Below, in pieces: positions 8,419 through 17,349 of a stretch of 64,000 nucleotides of DNA (position 1 is the stretch's first letter; each line of letters begins with the position of its first letter). Under the pieces are notes generated by a model that worked only from the letters and a program-made list of their open reading frames with translations, did no database searches and was not told the origin of the DNA. Made by a program: the position numbers and the translations under genes. The stretch lies in NCBI GenBank assembly GCA_964512145.1, contig CAZEIM010000010.1, positions 1-64,000 of the forward strand. Reading direction: 5' to 3'. This DNA comes from CAYOHR01 sp964512145. Its GTDB lineage: Bacteria; Bacteroidota; Bacteroidia; Flavobacteriales_G; JALEGO01.

Positions 8419-11202
8419 TTATTTTTTAATACTCTTCCCCAGTACTGTAACATGTCCGTAATGTCTGTGTTGTTTTCCGGTTGCCTTTTCTCGGGTTCGT
8501 ATTTCCCAAACATATACATCTTCTTTTACTATTTCATCTTTAAATTTCCCATCCCATGGATCATTAAGTTTTTGTGTATAGTAGAGTAATTCACCCCATC
8601 TGTTGTACACCGAAAATTCAAAATGTTCGGGATCGGCACCTATTATTACGGGAATAAAATAATCGTTTAATAAATCTTCGTTGTTTGGAGTAAACGTGTT
8701 ATAAGGTAAAAAAACATAAATACCCAGTATAGGTATTTCTTGGCAAACAGTATCTATACACCCTGCTTCACTTATGGCTATTAAACATACATCGTATGTT
8801 TCTATTACATCTTGTGGAAAAAAGAATGCTGTATCCTTTTCATATGAAACGCCTAATTTATCAATATTCCACTTATAACTTTCAGCACCTATGCTTGAAT
8901 TAGAAAAGGTTACCATTGGGTTGTCAATATATATTTTGGTTGGTGCGTAGCTAAAATCAGCTACAGGGGATTCATAAACGTGAATCATTTCTTTCCATTC
9001 CATGGAATCTTTACACCCATAAATTGAAGTAATAATTAGAGATATATCTTTATATCCGGGAGTAGAATAGCAAAATTCTGGATTTTGATTGTATGATGAT
9101 TGATTGTCATCTAAATTCCATTCCCATCCCGAAATGCCTTCTGCATCAAATGAGTAGTCTTTAAATTCAATACATAATGGAATACATCCTTCATATTTAT
9201 TGGCATTAAAATTTGTAATGGGATTATGATAAACCAAAATATTTTTTCTTATTTCCGATTCACATCCTTCGTTTGTTTTAGTATAAAAAATTACTTCATG
9301 TGTTCCAGGTTCAGAAAAAGTGTGTGTAGGGTTTTTATCAATACTGGTAGTTCCATCGCCAAAATTCCATTCCCATTGTACTGTATTACCTATGCTGATA
9401 TCGCTAAATGAGGTTTCTTGATTGTAACAAACCGTGTCAAAATTGAAGTCGGCAGTAAAGGCAATAATCTCTACAGGAATAATTACTTGATTAATACAAC
9501 CATTTGAGTTTGAAACAATAAGTTGGACATTGTAAACATCTGTTGCAGGAAAATTATGCACAGGATTTTGACCTGCAAATAATGCAGATCCATCGCCAAA
9601 ATTCCATAGCCATGCTTGTATTAATGGACTATTTGCAATAGATTCATCGGTAAATGTTACAAATTTACCGGCACAATTGTCTTTATAGCTAAAATTTGCT
9701 TCAGGGAGTGGGTGAATTGTTAATGGATATGATACTGTATCTTTACAACCCTTATCGGTGCTTACAATAAGTTCGGGCTGATAATTTCCTTGGTTTTGAT
9801 AAATGTGGGAAGGATGTTGATTTGTACTTGTATTATCCGGTGATGCAGGGTTGTTAAAATTCCAATTCCACTGATTAATATTTCCGCTCAAAACATCGCT
9901 TTGATCTGTAAATACAATATCTGTTCCTAAACAACCGTTCTGAACAATAAAATCAGCAATGGGTTTAGGGTGTATAATGATTTGTTTTTCTATTGTGTCT
10001 TTACAATTCGTTTCTGCCACAGCAATTAACTGAATATTGTATGTTCCGGGCACATTATAGGTGTGTGATGGATGTTGATCAGAAGAAGTATTTCCGTCTC
10101 CAAAATCCCACATCCATTCAATGATATTTAAAGGTTCGTTATTTTGAGTATTTAAGGCAGTAGATAAATCATCAAACTGAATTTCTATTCCAACACATTC
10201 TTCAAATTTATTGGCCGTAAAATCTGGAGATACTTCTGTAGGGTATAAGGTGGTTTCTAAAATACTAACACAACCCTGCATGGAAATTAATTGTACTTCT
10301 ACAATATCACCAGCAACTGGATTTGGCCAAACTATGGTTTGAGTACTGGCTCCGTTTTGCCATAGGTAATAAAACCCTTCTGGAGCAGTTAAAATAGCTT
10401 GATTTGATTTTTCGCAAAACTCTACATTTATTTCTAATTTTTTACATTCGGCAGATACGTAAGAATATCCAAAATGTAAACCATACCCACAATCGTAATT
10501 TTTAAATCGAAGTGTGATTTCATTATTTGGGGCAGGAAGATTTTCATAAGCTCTTAAATCAACGCCAATAGTCGTCCAGGCTCTGTAATAAACACATGTT
10601 ATATCGTTACACGTTCTAATAACCGGAGAAGTTGGGTCGGCAAATTCTTCCCATTTCCCACAATTGGGGTGAATTAAATTTCCGGTTGATTTTTCTAATA
10701 CTTCTATTTCCAACCGAGGTCGGTTACCAGCAGAATGTGTTGGAATTCCAGCAATCACACCATCACAATCATTATCATCAGGTTCTTGTAAAACAGTAGC
10801 GAAATGATATAATAATAAATTATTATCAGGAGATACTGTTACCGTATATTCTAAAATATCAATTTGGCTTTCATTCCAATATCCGGGACCAAAATTATCT
10901 GTTTGGCTAATATTTCCTAATTGTGCAGACCAAGTTTTTCCGGGTGGAGTTCTAGAAACATTGCCACAAAAAACTGGATCATATACAGGAACCGGATCGT
11001 TATGTATTCTATGTCGAATATTGCCTTGAGGAGCGGCTAAAATAGGGGGGACTCCGCTAAAAGAATATGAATTGGAATAATTTGTACATGTTCCAGTCCA
11101 ATTTGAAAAGTTGCCAGAACTAAAGTCAGAATTAGGACATTGATTGAATACTTCAAGTATATTCCAAAAAAGAGATAAATATATAATATACAGTAAACGC
11201 AT
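8419..11202 (-). CDS. Giant secreted PKD-repeat protein with gliding-motility C-terminal domain
   Basis: 927 residues with a signal sequence. An N-terminal domain (to ~270) is followed by about six PKD-type modules, marked by repeated WxFGDG and HxY...G.Y.v.L segments (for example WDFGDGNTSSDQHPSHTY) and closing GCKDT. The last ~90 residues (YNTFTPNNEDLLNDYF, VYNRWGELLYYT, KEDVYVWEIR) match the gliding-motility-associated C-terminal domain (TIGR04131), a type B T9SS sorting signal. It is probably exported and attached at the cell surface as an adhesin or matrix protein. It starts 1 nt after its upstream neighbour, a related protein, so the two are likely cotranscribed. Confidence 0.85.
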   Translation of the reverse strand: MRLLYIIYLSLFWNILEVFNQCPNSDFSSGNFSNWTGTCTNYSNSYSFSGVPPILAAPQGNIRHRIHNDPVPVYDPVFCGNVSRTPPGKTWSAQLGNISQTDNFGPGYWNESQIDILEYTVTVSPDNNLLLYHFATVLQEPDDNDCDGVIAGIPTHSAGNRPRLEIEVLEKSTGNLIHPNCGKWEEFADPTSPVIRTCNDITCVYYRAWTTIGVDLRAYENLPAPNNEITLRFKNYDCGYGLHFGYSYVSAECKKLEINVEFCEKSNQAILTAPEGFYYLWQNGASTQTIVWPNPVAGDIVEVQLISMQGCVSILETTLYPTEVSPDFTANKFEECVGIEIQFDDLSTALNTQNNEPLNIIEWMWDFGDGNTSSDQHPSHTYNVPGTYNIQLIAVAETNCKDTIEKQIIIHPKPIADFIVQNGCLGTDIVFTDQSDVLSGNINQWNWNFNNPASPDNTSTNQHPSHIYQNQGNYQPELIVSTDKGCKDTVSYPLTIHPLPEANFSYKDNCAGKFVTFTDESIANSPLIQAWLWNFGDGSALFAGQNPVHNFPATDVYNVQLIVSNSNGCINQVIIPVEIIAFTADFNFDTVCYNQETSFSDISIGNTVQWEWNFGDGTTSIDKNPTHTFSEPGTHEVIFYTKTNEGCESEIRKNILVYHNPITNFNANKYEGCIPLCIEFKDYSFDAEGISGWEWNLDDNQSSYNQNPEFCYSTPGYKDISLIITSIYGCKDSMEWKEMIHVYESPVADFSYAPTKIYIDNPMVTFSNSSIGAESYKWNIDKLGVSYEKDTAFFFPQDVIETYDVCLIAISEAGCIDTVCQEIPILGIYVFLPYNTFTPNNEDLLNDYFIPVIIGADPEHFEFSVYNRWGELLYYTQKLNDPWDGKFKDEIVKEDVYVWEIRTREKATGKQHRHYGHVTVLGKSIKK

Positions 11203-11203
11203 T

Positions 11204-14053
11204 TTATCTAATTAAGTTAACATGACCTACAAAATATATGTTTTCACCAAACTCATCTATTATAGAAATTTTATATACATATACATCCTGTTTCATAAGC
11301 TCATTTGTTTCTTCGTTTCTTCCATCCCAAGCGATCCCTTTTTGAGTGTAGTATATTCGTTCTCCCCATCGTGTGAAAATTTCCATGCTATATGTTTCTT
11401 GATCTCCTAAATATAACTGAGGATAAAACACATCGTTTTTACCGTTTTTATCTGGTGTAAATGTATTTGGTATCCAGGCTTGATATCTGTTTTTGATATT
11501 TACGGAATATGACATAGTATCTTTACACCCATCTTGATTGGTAACTATTAAAGTAATTTGATAGTCGCCCGGTTTATCGAAAAAATAATAAAAGTTTTTA
11601 TTATCGTTTTTTATAAAAACGGAATCATCCATAGTCCATTCGTAACTAGCAATGTTTCCTAAAGAATAATTTTGTATAAATACCGAAGGATCAAAAACAT
11701 CAGTTTGTTGTGATGCATTAAAAATAGCTTCCGGTTTATCTAAAATTTCAATCACATCGTATTGAGTTTTAGTGTCTTTACATCCGTGAATATTTTCTAC
11801 ATTTAAAGTAACAGAATAAAAGCCTGTGTTTTCGTAACAAAATACAGGGGTTGAGTCGATAGAATAATTTCCGTTATCTAAATCCCAGAAATAACTTAAA
11901 TTTCCATACGAGTCGAATGAATTATTATAAAATTCAACGCAGGAGTTTTGACAAGATTTTGTGGTAGAAACTAAAAAGTCTGCGGTAGGATTTTTAAAAA
12001 TTTCAATTACTTCACTGGTTGAGTCCTTGCAACCGGTAGCTGTTTTTGTAACAAGTGAAATGGTTACAAGGCCTGTATTTGGAAAATTAAAGCTTGGGTT
12101 TTCTATATTGGAAGTTCCATATACGTCAAAATACCATGTATGGTTGTTTATGGTTCCAAATGAAACATAAGAAAGGTTTTCAAACAACGTTGATGATCCT
12201 GCACAATTGTTTTGAGTATCAAACTGTGCTTTAGGTTTTGGGTAAATGGAAACGATTTTTTGAGTTACGCCAATACAGCCTTTATTGGAGGAAACAATGA
12301 GTTGAACATTTTTATTTCCAGAACCTGCATAATCATGACATGGATTTTGAATCATAGAATTAGCTCCTGCATCATCAAAATTCCAAAGCCAACCGGCAAT
12401 GGGGTCACCTGCTACGTTTACCGATAAATCATTAAAACAAGTAGTTTCTCCTTCGCAGGCATTAATTACATCAAAATTAGCTATTGGTAATTGCCAAACA
12501 TTAATGGGTATGATTTTTTCATGTTTACATCCAAAATCATCGGTTACTTGAAGAGTTACATTGTATATTCCATCAAACAAATATTCATGAGTTGGATTTT
12601 CAGTATTCGAAATATATCCATCTCCAAACATCCATTGATAATCAGTAAGAATTCCATTATTAGCAAACGATTGATTGTTGAAATTTGCCTGATTACCTAA
12701 GCATATGTCATTTACGGTAAAATCTGCATTAGGTAATGGATATAATGTAATTTGAATATCATCTGACGCTATACATCCTGCACTATCTACGGTTAGTGTA
12801 AGTATTTCTTGCTCAATGTTACTACTGCCAGTTGTTAATGTAAATAACGGGTTTGACAGCAAGGGATTGCTAACATTTACAGCAGGATTCCAAGAATATG
12901 CGTGTCCGGGCTTTGGATTAACTCCAATTATTACAGGACTTCCAGAACAAGTTGTTTTGTCATCCCCAGCAGTTATAGTAAATTTATCTGCTATTTCAAT
13001 CGTAACGGTATCAAAAATATTGCATGGTCCCGGTTGAAATACAATTTTCACGTACTCTGTTGACTCAATTGTATTGTCATCTATTGGATTAATATTAATT
13101 TGCGTGCATTCGCTTAAAGCGGGTATAATTACAAAATTATCTATTAAATCATAATCAGTTCCATTGATGGCGTCACCTAAAATTTGATAATTAACTTGTA
13201 AAGGATTTTGTAAATCATCAGACCTACATAAAGAAATAAAACCATTTTTACAATTTTCCTGTGCATTAGAAATATTTGTATTATCTGCATATACCACATT
13301 TGAACAATTTAGAGAGTTACCTTCTAAAAATATTCCGGAATCAAATATACCATCGGTAACATCGGCTATTGCAATTTTAAGGTGATAGCTTTCACAACTT
13401 ACTACAGGTATTTCAGCTTCAAGTCGAGTAGTATGGCCATCGAACTGTAATGTAACACCGGCTGTATTATCTACAAAATACCCCGCATTATTTATATGAT
13501 TTACCGTAAATACACTAACCGGATCTAATGTTGCCGGAACTAATGCCACATTGTAGTCAACATACATACCTCCGTTTGGATCAATTCCATTTACAAAGAA
13601 TGCAAACACATCGTTAAAATTTTTAGATAAGTCTAAGGGATATTCTTCAGATGCAAAAAAGTATCCAAGTTTTAATATATCGCATTGTGGTATAATATCA
13701 AATTCCATTATACATCCATCATAGGTTGGATAACCAGCAATAACATCTAGTTGATTATCGCCTGCAGTACCATGATTGAATGAAAATCCCGGATTATTGT
13801 CAGGACCAATTGCGCCTATAGCTTTTCCAGTGGATAATATTACACCTTCTGTAACCGGTGTGTTTGGGGATTCAAAAAAACCATACGCATTATTAGGACA
13901 AACTAATTGTAGGTTTGATATTTTTACTCCATTACCGGTGATTTTTTGGATAATTTCCTCCGGAGTTTTTGTGTCATCAATTACGATTTGACAAATTAAA
14001 TTCCAGCTATGAAAAAAAATGATTAAAAAAAAGGAATAAAATTTTAATTTCAT
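11204..14053 (-). CDS. Giant secreted protein: choice-of-anchor L, PKD repeats, gliding-motility C-terminal domain
   Basis: 949 residues. A signal sequence ends near residue 21. Residues ~25-240 resemble the choice-of-anchor L domain (TPVTEGVILSTGKA, YFASEEYP). A Calx-beta-like stretch follows (IDDNTIESTEYVKIVF), then about five PKD-like modules (WMFGDGYISNTENPTHEY and relatives). The C-terminus (PNTFTPDKNGKNDVFYP, FTRWGERIYYTQKG, KQDVYVYKI) is a TIGR04131-type T9SS signal. The role is probably surface adhesion, gliding or matrix, without a known ligand. With the next gene it forms a tandem pair sharing the C-terminal half architecture but not the N-terminal domain, suggesting duplication with N-terminal replacement. 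Confidence 0.85.
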   Translation of the reverse strand: MKLKFYSFFLIIFFHSWNLICQIVIDDTKTPEEIIQKITGNGVKISNLQLVCPNNAYGFFESPNTPVTEGVILSTGKAIGAIGPDNNPGFSFNHGTAGDNQLDVIAGYPTYDGCIMEFDIIPQCDILKLGYFFASEEYPLDLSKNFNDVFAFFVNGIDPNGGMYVDYNVALVPATLDPVSVFTVNHINNAGYFVDNTAGVTLQFDGHTTRLEAEIPVVSCESYHLKIAIADVTDGIFDSGIFLEGNSLNCSNVVYADNTNISNAQENCKNGFISLCRSDDLQNPLQVNYQILGDAINGTDYDLIDNFVIIPALSECTQININPIDDNTIESTEYVKIVFQPGPCNIFDTVTIEIADKFTITAGDDKTTCSGSPVIIGVNPKPGHAYSWNPAVNVSNPLLSNPLFTLTTGSSNIEQEILTLTVDSAGCIASDDIQITLYPLPNADFTVNDICLGNQANFNNQSFANNGILTDYQWMFGDGYISNTENPTHEYLFDGIYNVTLQVTDDFGCKHEKIIPINVWQLPIANFDVINACEGETTCFNDLSVNVAGDPIAGWLWNFDDAGANSMIQNPCHDYAGSGNKNVQLIVSSNKGCIGVTQKIVSIYPKPKAQFDTQNNCAGSSTLFENLSYVSFGTINNHTWYFDVYGTSNIENPSFNFPNTGLVTISLVTKTATGCKDSTSEVIEIFKNPTADFLVSTTKSCQNSCVEFYNNSFDSYGNLSYFWDLDNGNYSIDSTPVFCYENTGFYSVTLNVENIHGCKDTKTQYDVIEILDKPEAIFNASQQTDVFDPSVFIQNYSLGNIASYEWTMDDSVFIKNDNKNFYYFFDKPGDYQITLIVTNQDGCKDTMSYSVNIKNRYQAWIPNTFTPDKNGKNDVFYPQLYLGDQETYSMEIFTRWGERIYYTQKGIAWDGRNEETNELMKQDVYVYKISIIDEFGENIYFVGHVNLIR

Positions 14054-14095
14054 GCGTTATTTTATCTTTTAACGCGTGAAAAGTATTTTGGTTGC

Positions 14096-15439
14096 CTAAA
14101 TTTTGTTAAATATTCCTGTATAATTAAAAGGAGTTATATTTAGTAAGTACTTTTTTTGATCTTCCGAAATTTCTAAACTTTGAATAAATTCTGAAATGAT
14201 ACTTTGTGTTATAACCGTATTTTTTCTAGTGATCTCTTTTAATTTTTCATATGGGTTGGGGTAATGAATACTTCTTAAATAGTTTTGAATAGCCTCTGCT
14301 ATAACCGCCCAATTATTTTCTAAATCATTTTTTATTTTCTCTTCATTTACCAATAGTTTTTGTAGTCCCTTCTCTATAGATAATATTGAAATGTATGTAT
14401 GTGCAAATGGCACTCCAATGTTTCTTAGTACAGTACTATCGGTTAAGTCTCTTTGAAGCCTTGATATAGGAAGTTTTGAAGCAAGATATTGAAAAATGGA
14501 GTGTGCTAAGCCTAAATTTCCTTCGGCATTTTCAAAATCAATGGGATTAACTTTATGTGGCATAGCAGAAGACCCCACCTCATTAGGATTAATTTTTTGT
14601 TTAAAATAATCCATGGATATATATGTCCACATATCTCTACAAAAATCAATTAATACGGTGTTTATTCGGCAAAAAAGATGAAAAAGGCTTGACAAATCAT
14701 CGTAATGTTCTATTTGTGTGGTTGTTTGCTGTCTGAATAGATGTAGTTTTTCTTTTAAAAATTGGTCTGAAAAATTTTCCCAATTAATTTCAGGGAAAAC
14801 AACATAATGAGCATTAAAATTTCCGGTTGCACCACCAAACTTTCCGGAATATCGAATGTTATTGAAGCCAGATAATTGGTGGGTTAATCGCTCGTAAAAT
14901 ACATATATTTCTTTCCCTAAATTCGTGGGAGATGCAGGTTGGCCATGTGTATGAGCCAACATTGGGATGTTTTTATATTTTTTACTCAGTTCAAAAAGTT
15001 CATTGGCCAGTTTTTTTAGTATTGGAATAATAATGGTTTCTGTAGCCAACTTTACACACATTGGGTTTGCCGTGTTATTTATGTCTTGGGAAGTTAACCC
15101 AAAATGCACGTATTCTTTAAACTTTTGTAAGTTTAAATCATTAAATTTTTCTTTTAAATAATACTCAACCGCTTTAACATCGTGGTTGGTTGTTTTTTCA
15201 ATTTCCTTAATTTTTTGAGCTTCTTGCATTGAAAAATTCAGGTAAATGTTTCTAAGTTGAGAGAATGCATCTTTTGGGAAATTTTGTAATGCAGGAAGTG
15301 GAATTTCGCAAAGCGAAATAAAATATTCAATCTCTATATGTATCCTGTATTTAATTAATGCATATTCCGAAAAATACTCAGATAATATATGGGTTTTTTC
15401 TTGGTATCTTCCGTCAATGGGGGAAATGTTTTGTAACAT
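14096..15439 (-). CDS. purB: Adenylosuccinate lyase
   Basis: Fumarase-superfamily enzyme that cleaves SAICAR to AICAR and adenylosuccinate to AMP. The 447-residue protein opens with LQNISPIDGRYQ, and has TNHDVKAVEYYLK, HFGLTSQDINNTA and the signature SSAMPHKVNPIDFENAEGN. The start is ATG. It lies 2 nt downstream of purC, which makes the preceding substrate, so the pair encodes consecutive purine steps. Confidence 0.95.
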   Translation of the reverse strand: MLQNISPIDGRYQEKTHILSEYFSEYALIKYRIHIEIEYFISLCEIPLPALQNFPKDAFSQLRNIYLNFSMQEAQKIKEIEKTTNHDVKAVEYYLKEKFNDLNLQKFKEYVHFGLTSQDINNTANPMCVKLATETIIIPILKKLANELFELSKKYKNIPMLAHTHGQPASPTNLGKEIYVFYERLTHQLSGFNNIRYSGKFGGATGNFNAHYVVFPEINWENFSDQFLKEKLHLFRQQTTTQIEHYDDLSSLFHLFCRINTVLIDFCRDMWTYISMDYFKQKINPNEVGSSAMPHKVNPIDFENAEGNLGLAHSIFQYLASKLPISRLQRDLTDSTVLRNIGVPFAHTYISILSIEKGLQKLLVNEEKIKNDLENNWAVIAEAIQNYLRSIHYPNPYEKLKEITRKNTVITQSIISEFIQSLEISEDQKKYLLNITPFNYTGIFNKI

Positions 15440-15441
15440 AT

Positions 15442-16377
15442 TTATAAAATGTTTTTAAATATCCAATCTTGTACTGTTTGGTCTATATCTTCTTCTTTGT
15501 AGGTTTTTTTTATAAATGGTTTGCCGGTTATTATTTCATATAATTCAATATATCTTTGTGAGATGGTTTCTATAATTTCGGGAGTCATAGTAGGCATTTT
15601 CTGACTTTCCTGTCCTTGAAATCCTTCTTTAATTAACCATTCACGCACAAATTCTTTGGATAATTGTTTTTGTTTTTCTCCTTTTAATTGAATTTCATCG
15701 TAGGTTTCAGAATAAAAATATCTGGAAGAATCGGCTGTATGTATTTCGTCCATTAATAAAATAGTACCATTGGATAGTTTACCAAATTCATACTTTGTAT
15801 CTACTAATATTAATCCTTGTTGCTTTGCATATTCGCATCCTAACTTATATAAGGTATGCGTGTATTTTTCAAGCACTTCGTAATCGTTTTGTGAAACCAA
15901 GTTTGTTCGAATAATTTCATCTTTTGAAATATCTTCATCATGCCCTTTTGAGGCTTTGGTGGTTGGGGTAATAATAGGGAAGGGCAATCGATCGTTTTCT
16001 TTTAAACCGTCCGGTAAAGAAACTCCGCAAATTTCTCTTTTGCCCAATTTATATTCCCTCCAGGCATGGCCCGCTAAATACCCCCGAATGACCATTTCTA
16101 CTTTAAAGGGCATGCATTTATGTCCTATTAATACATTTGGATGAGGAGAAGTAATATACCAATTGGGCACACTAGATGAAAAAAGGTTTAAAAATAATGT
16201 GGTAATTTCATTTAAAACTTGTCCTTTATATGGTATTGGTTCTGGTAAGATACAATCAAAAGCAGAAATTCTGTTACTGGTTATCATAACCAAGTATTTG
16301 TCGGCAATGGTATATACATCTCTCACTTTACCTTTGTAAAATGCTGTTTGATGAGGGAATCGTTTAGTATAATCCAT
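15442..16377 (-). CDS. purC: Phosphoribosylaminoimidazole-succinocarboxamide synthase (SAICAR synthetase)
   Basis: It joins aspartate to CAIR using ATP in purine synthesis. 311 residues, the longer form seen in Bacteroidota and yeast. Motifs: YKGKVRDVYTI with the ATP-binding lysines, RISAFDCILPEPIPYKG, VEMVIRGYLAGHAWREY, ITPTTKASKGHDE, LVDTKYEFGK and LMDEIHTADSSRYFY. The start is ATG. Its stop is followed at once by purB, and phoH lies upstream on the same strand. Confidence 0.95.
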   Translation of the reverse strand: MDYTKRFPHQTAFYKGKVRDVYTIADKYLVMITSNRISAFDCILPEPIPYKGQVLNEITTLFLNLFSSSVPNWYITSPHPNVLIGHKCMPFKVEMVIRGYLAGHAWREYKLGKREICGVSLPDGLKENDRLPFPIITPTTKASKGHDEDISKDEIIRTNLVSQNDYEVLEKYTHTLYKLGCEYAKQQGLILVDTKYEFGKLSNGTILLMDEIHTADSSRYFYSETYDEIQLKGEKQKQLSKEFVREWLIKEGFQGQESQKMPTMTPEIIETISQRYIELYEIITGKPFIKKTYKEEDIDQTVQDWIFKNIL

Positions 16378-16399
16378 AATGGTAATAATACATTATTTT

Positions 16400-17344
16400 T
16401 TAAAGATTTTCATATGCTTTAATAATTTCTTTTACTAAGCGATGCCTAATAATATCTTTTTCCTGTAGATACACAAAATCTATCCCTTCAACATCACTTA
16501 AAATGTTTTTCGCCTGAATAAGACCTGAAGGTTGATTTTTAGGGAGGTCAACCTGTGTTAAGTCTCCTGTAATGACAAACTTTGCCGATCTGCCCATACG
16601 AGTTAAAAACATTTTGAGTTGACTTTGAGTGGCATTTTGTGCTTCGTCCAATATAACAAAGGCATGATCTAAGGTTCGACCTCTCATAAAAGCCAAAGGC
16701 GCAATTTGTATAATTTGATTTTCAAGAAAATATTTTAATTTCTCGGTATGAATCATATCGTGTAAGGCATCGTACAACGGCTGTAAATATGGATCGAGTT
16801 TTTCTTTTAAATCTCCTGGTAAAAAGCCTAAATTTTCGCCTGCTTCAACAGCAGGACGCGTTAAAATTATTTTCCGAACTTCTTTATTTTTTAAAGCTTT
16901 AACGGCTAAGGCTACTGCTGTATATGTTTTTCCAGTTCCAGCAGGGCCTATCGCAAATACCATGTCATTTTGTTCGATGCTTGAAACTAAATTTTTTTGA
17001 GAGGTATTTTGAGCTTTAATAACTATACCGTTATTACCATATAGGATAATATCTTCCGGTACATGATCTTGTATTTTACCTTCGGGTAAAATATCATGTT
17101 CTAAAATATATTTAATTTCTGAACTGTTTAAATACGGTCTTTTTTTGAGGAAATAAATAACATTTAGTAATTTTTTTTCGAATGATTGAATTAATTCTTC
17201 ACTGCCTTGTATTTTTATTTCATTACCTCGAGCTATAATTTTTATATCGGGATAAAATTGTTGCAGTAAATCTATATTTTCATTGTTTTTTCCATATAGA
17301 CTTACTAAGGCAATGTCTTCTATTAGAATGTTTTTTTCACTCAA
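16400..17344 (-). CDS. phoH: PhoH family ATPase
   Basis: 314 residues with an N-terminal KH-like region (to ~100) and a C-terminal P-loop domain: Walker A GPAGTGKT, then RPAVEAGENLGFLPGD, Walker B FVILDEAQNAT, and TGDLTQVDLP. The PhoH/PhoL family acts as an RNA-linked ATPase or helicase, and is often next to ybeY or RNA-processing genes; its exact role is not settled. The start is TTG immediately after the alaS stop (5 nt), with no alternative nearby. It is co-directional with alaS, purC and purB. Confidence 0.88.
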   Translation of the reverse strand: MSEKNILIEDIALVSLYGKNNENIDLLQQFYPDIKIIARGNEIKIQGSEELIQSFEKKLLNVIYFLKKRPYLNSSEIKYILEHDILPEGKIQDHVPEDIILYGNNGIVIKAQNTSQKNLVSSIEQNDMVFAIGPAGTGKTYTAVALAVKALKNKEVRKIILTRPAVEAGENLGFLPGDLKEKLDPYLQPLYDALHDMIHTEKLKYFLENQIIQIAPLAFMRGRTLDHAFVILDEAQNATQSQLKMFLTRMGRSAKFVITGDLTQVDLPKNQPSGLIQAKNILSDVEGIDFVYLQEKDIIRHRLVKEIIKAYENL

Positions 17345-17349
17345 CGTAA

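Noticed and set aside
9226..13991. Several plus-strand open frames of 60-75 codons opposite the PKD genes
   Set aside because: They are antisense shadows of the two long minus-strand genes, with no recognisable domains or promoter boxes.
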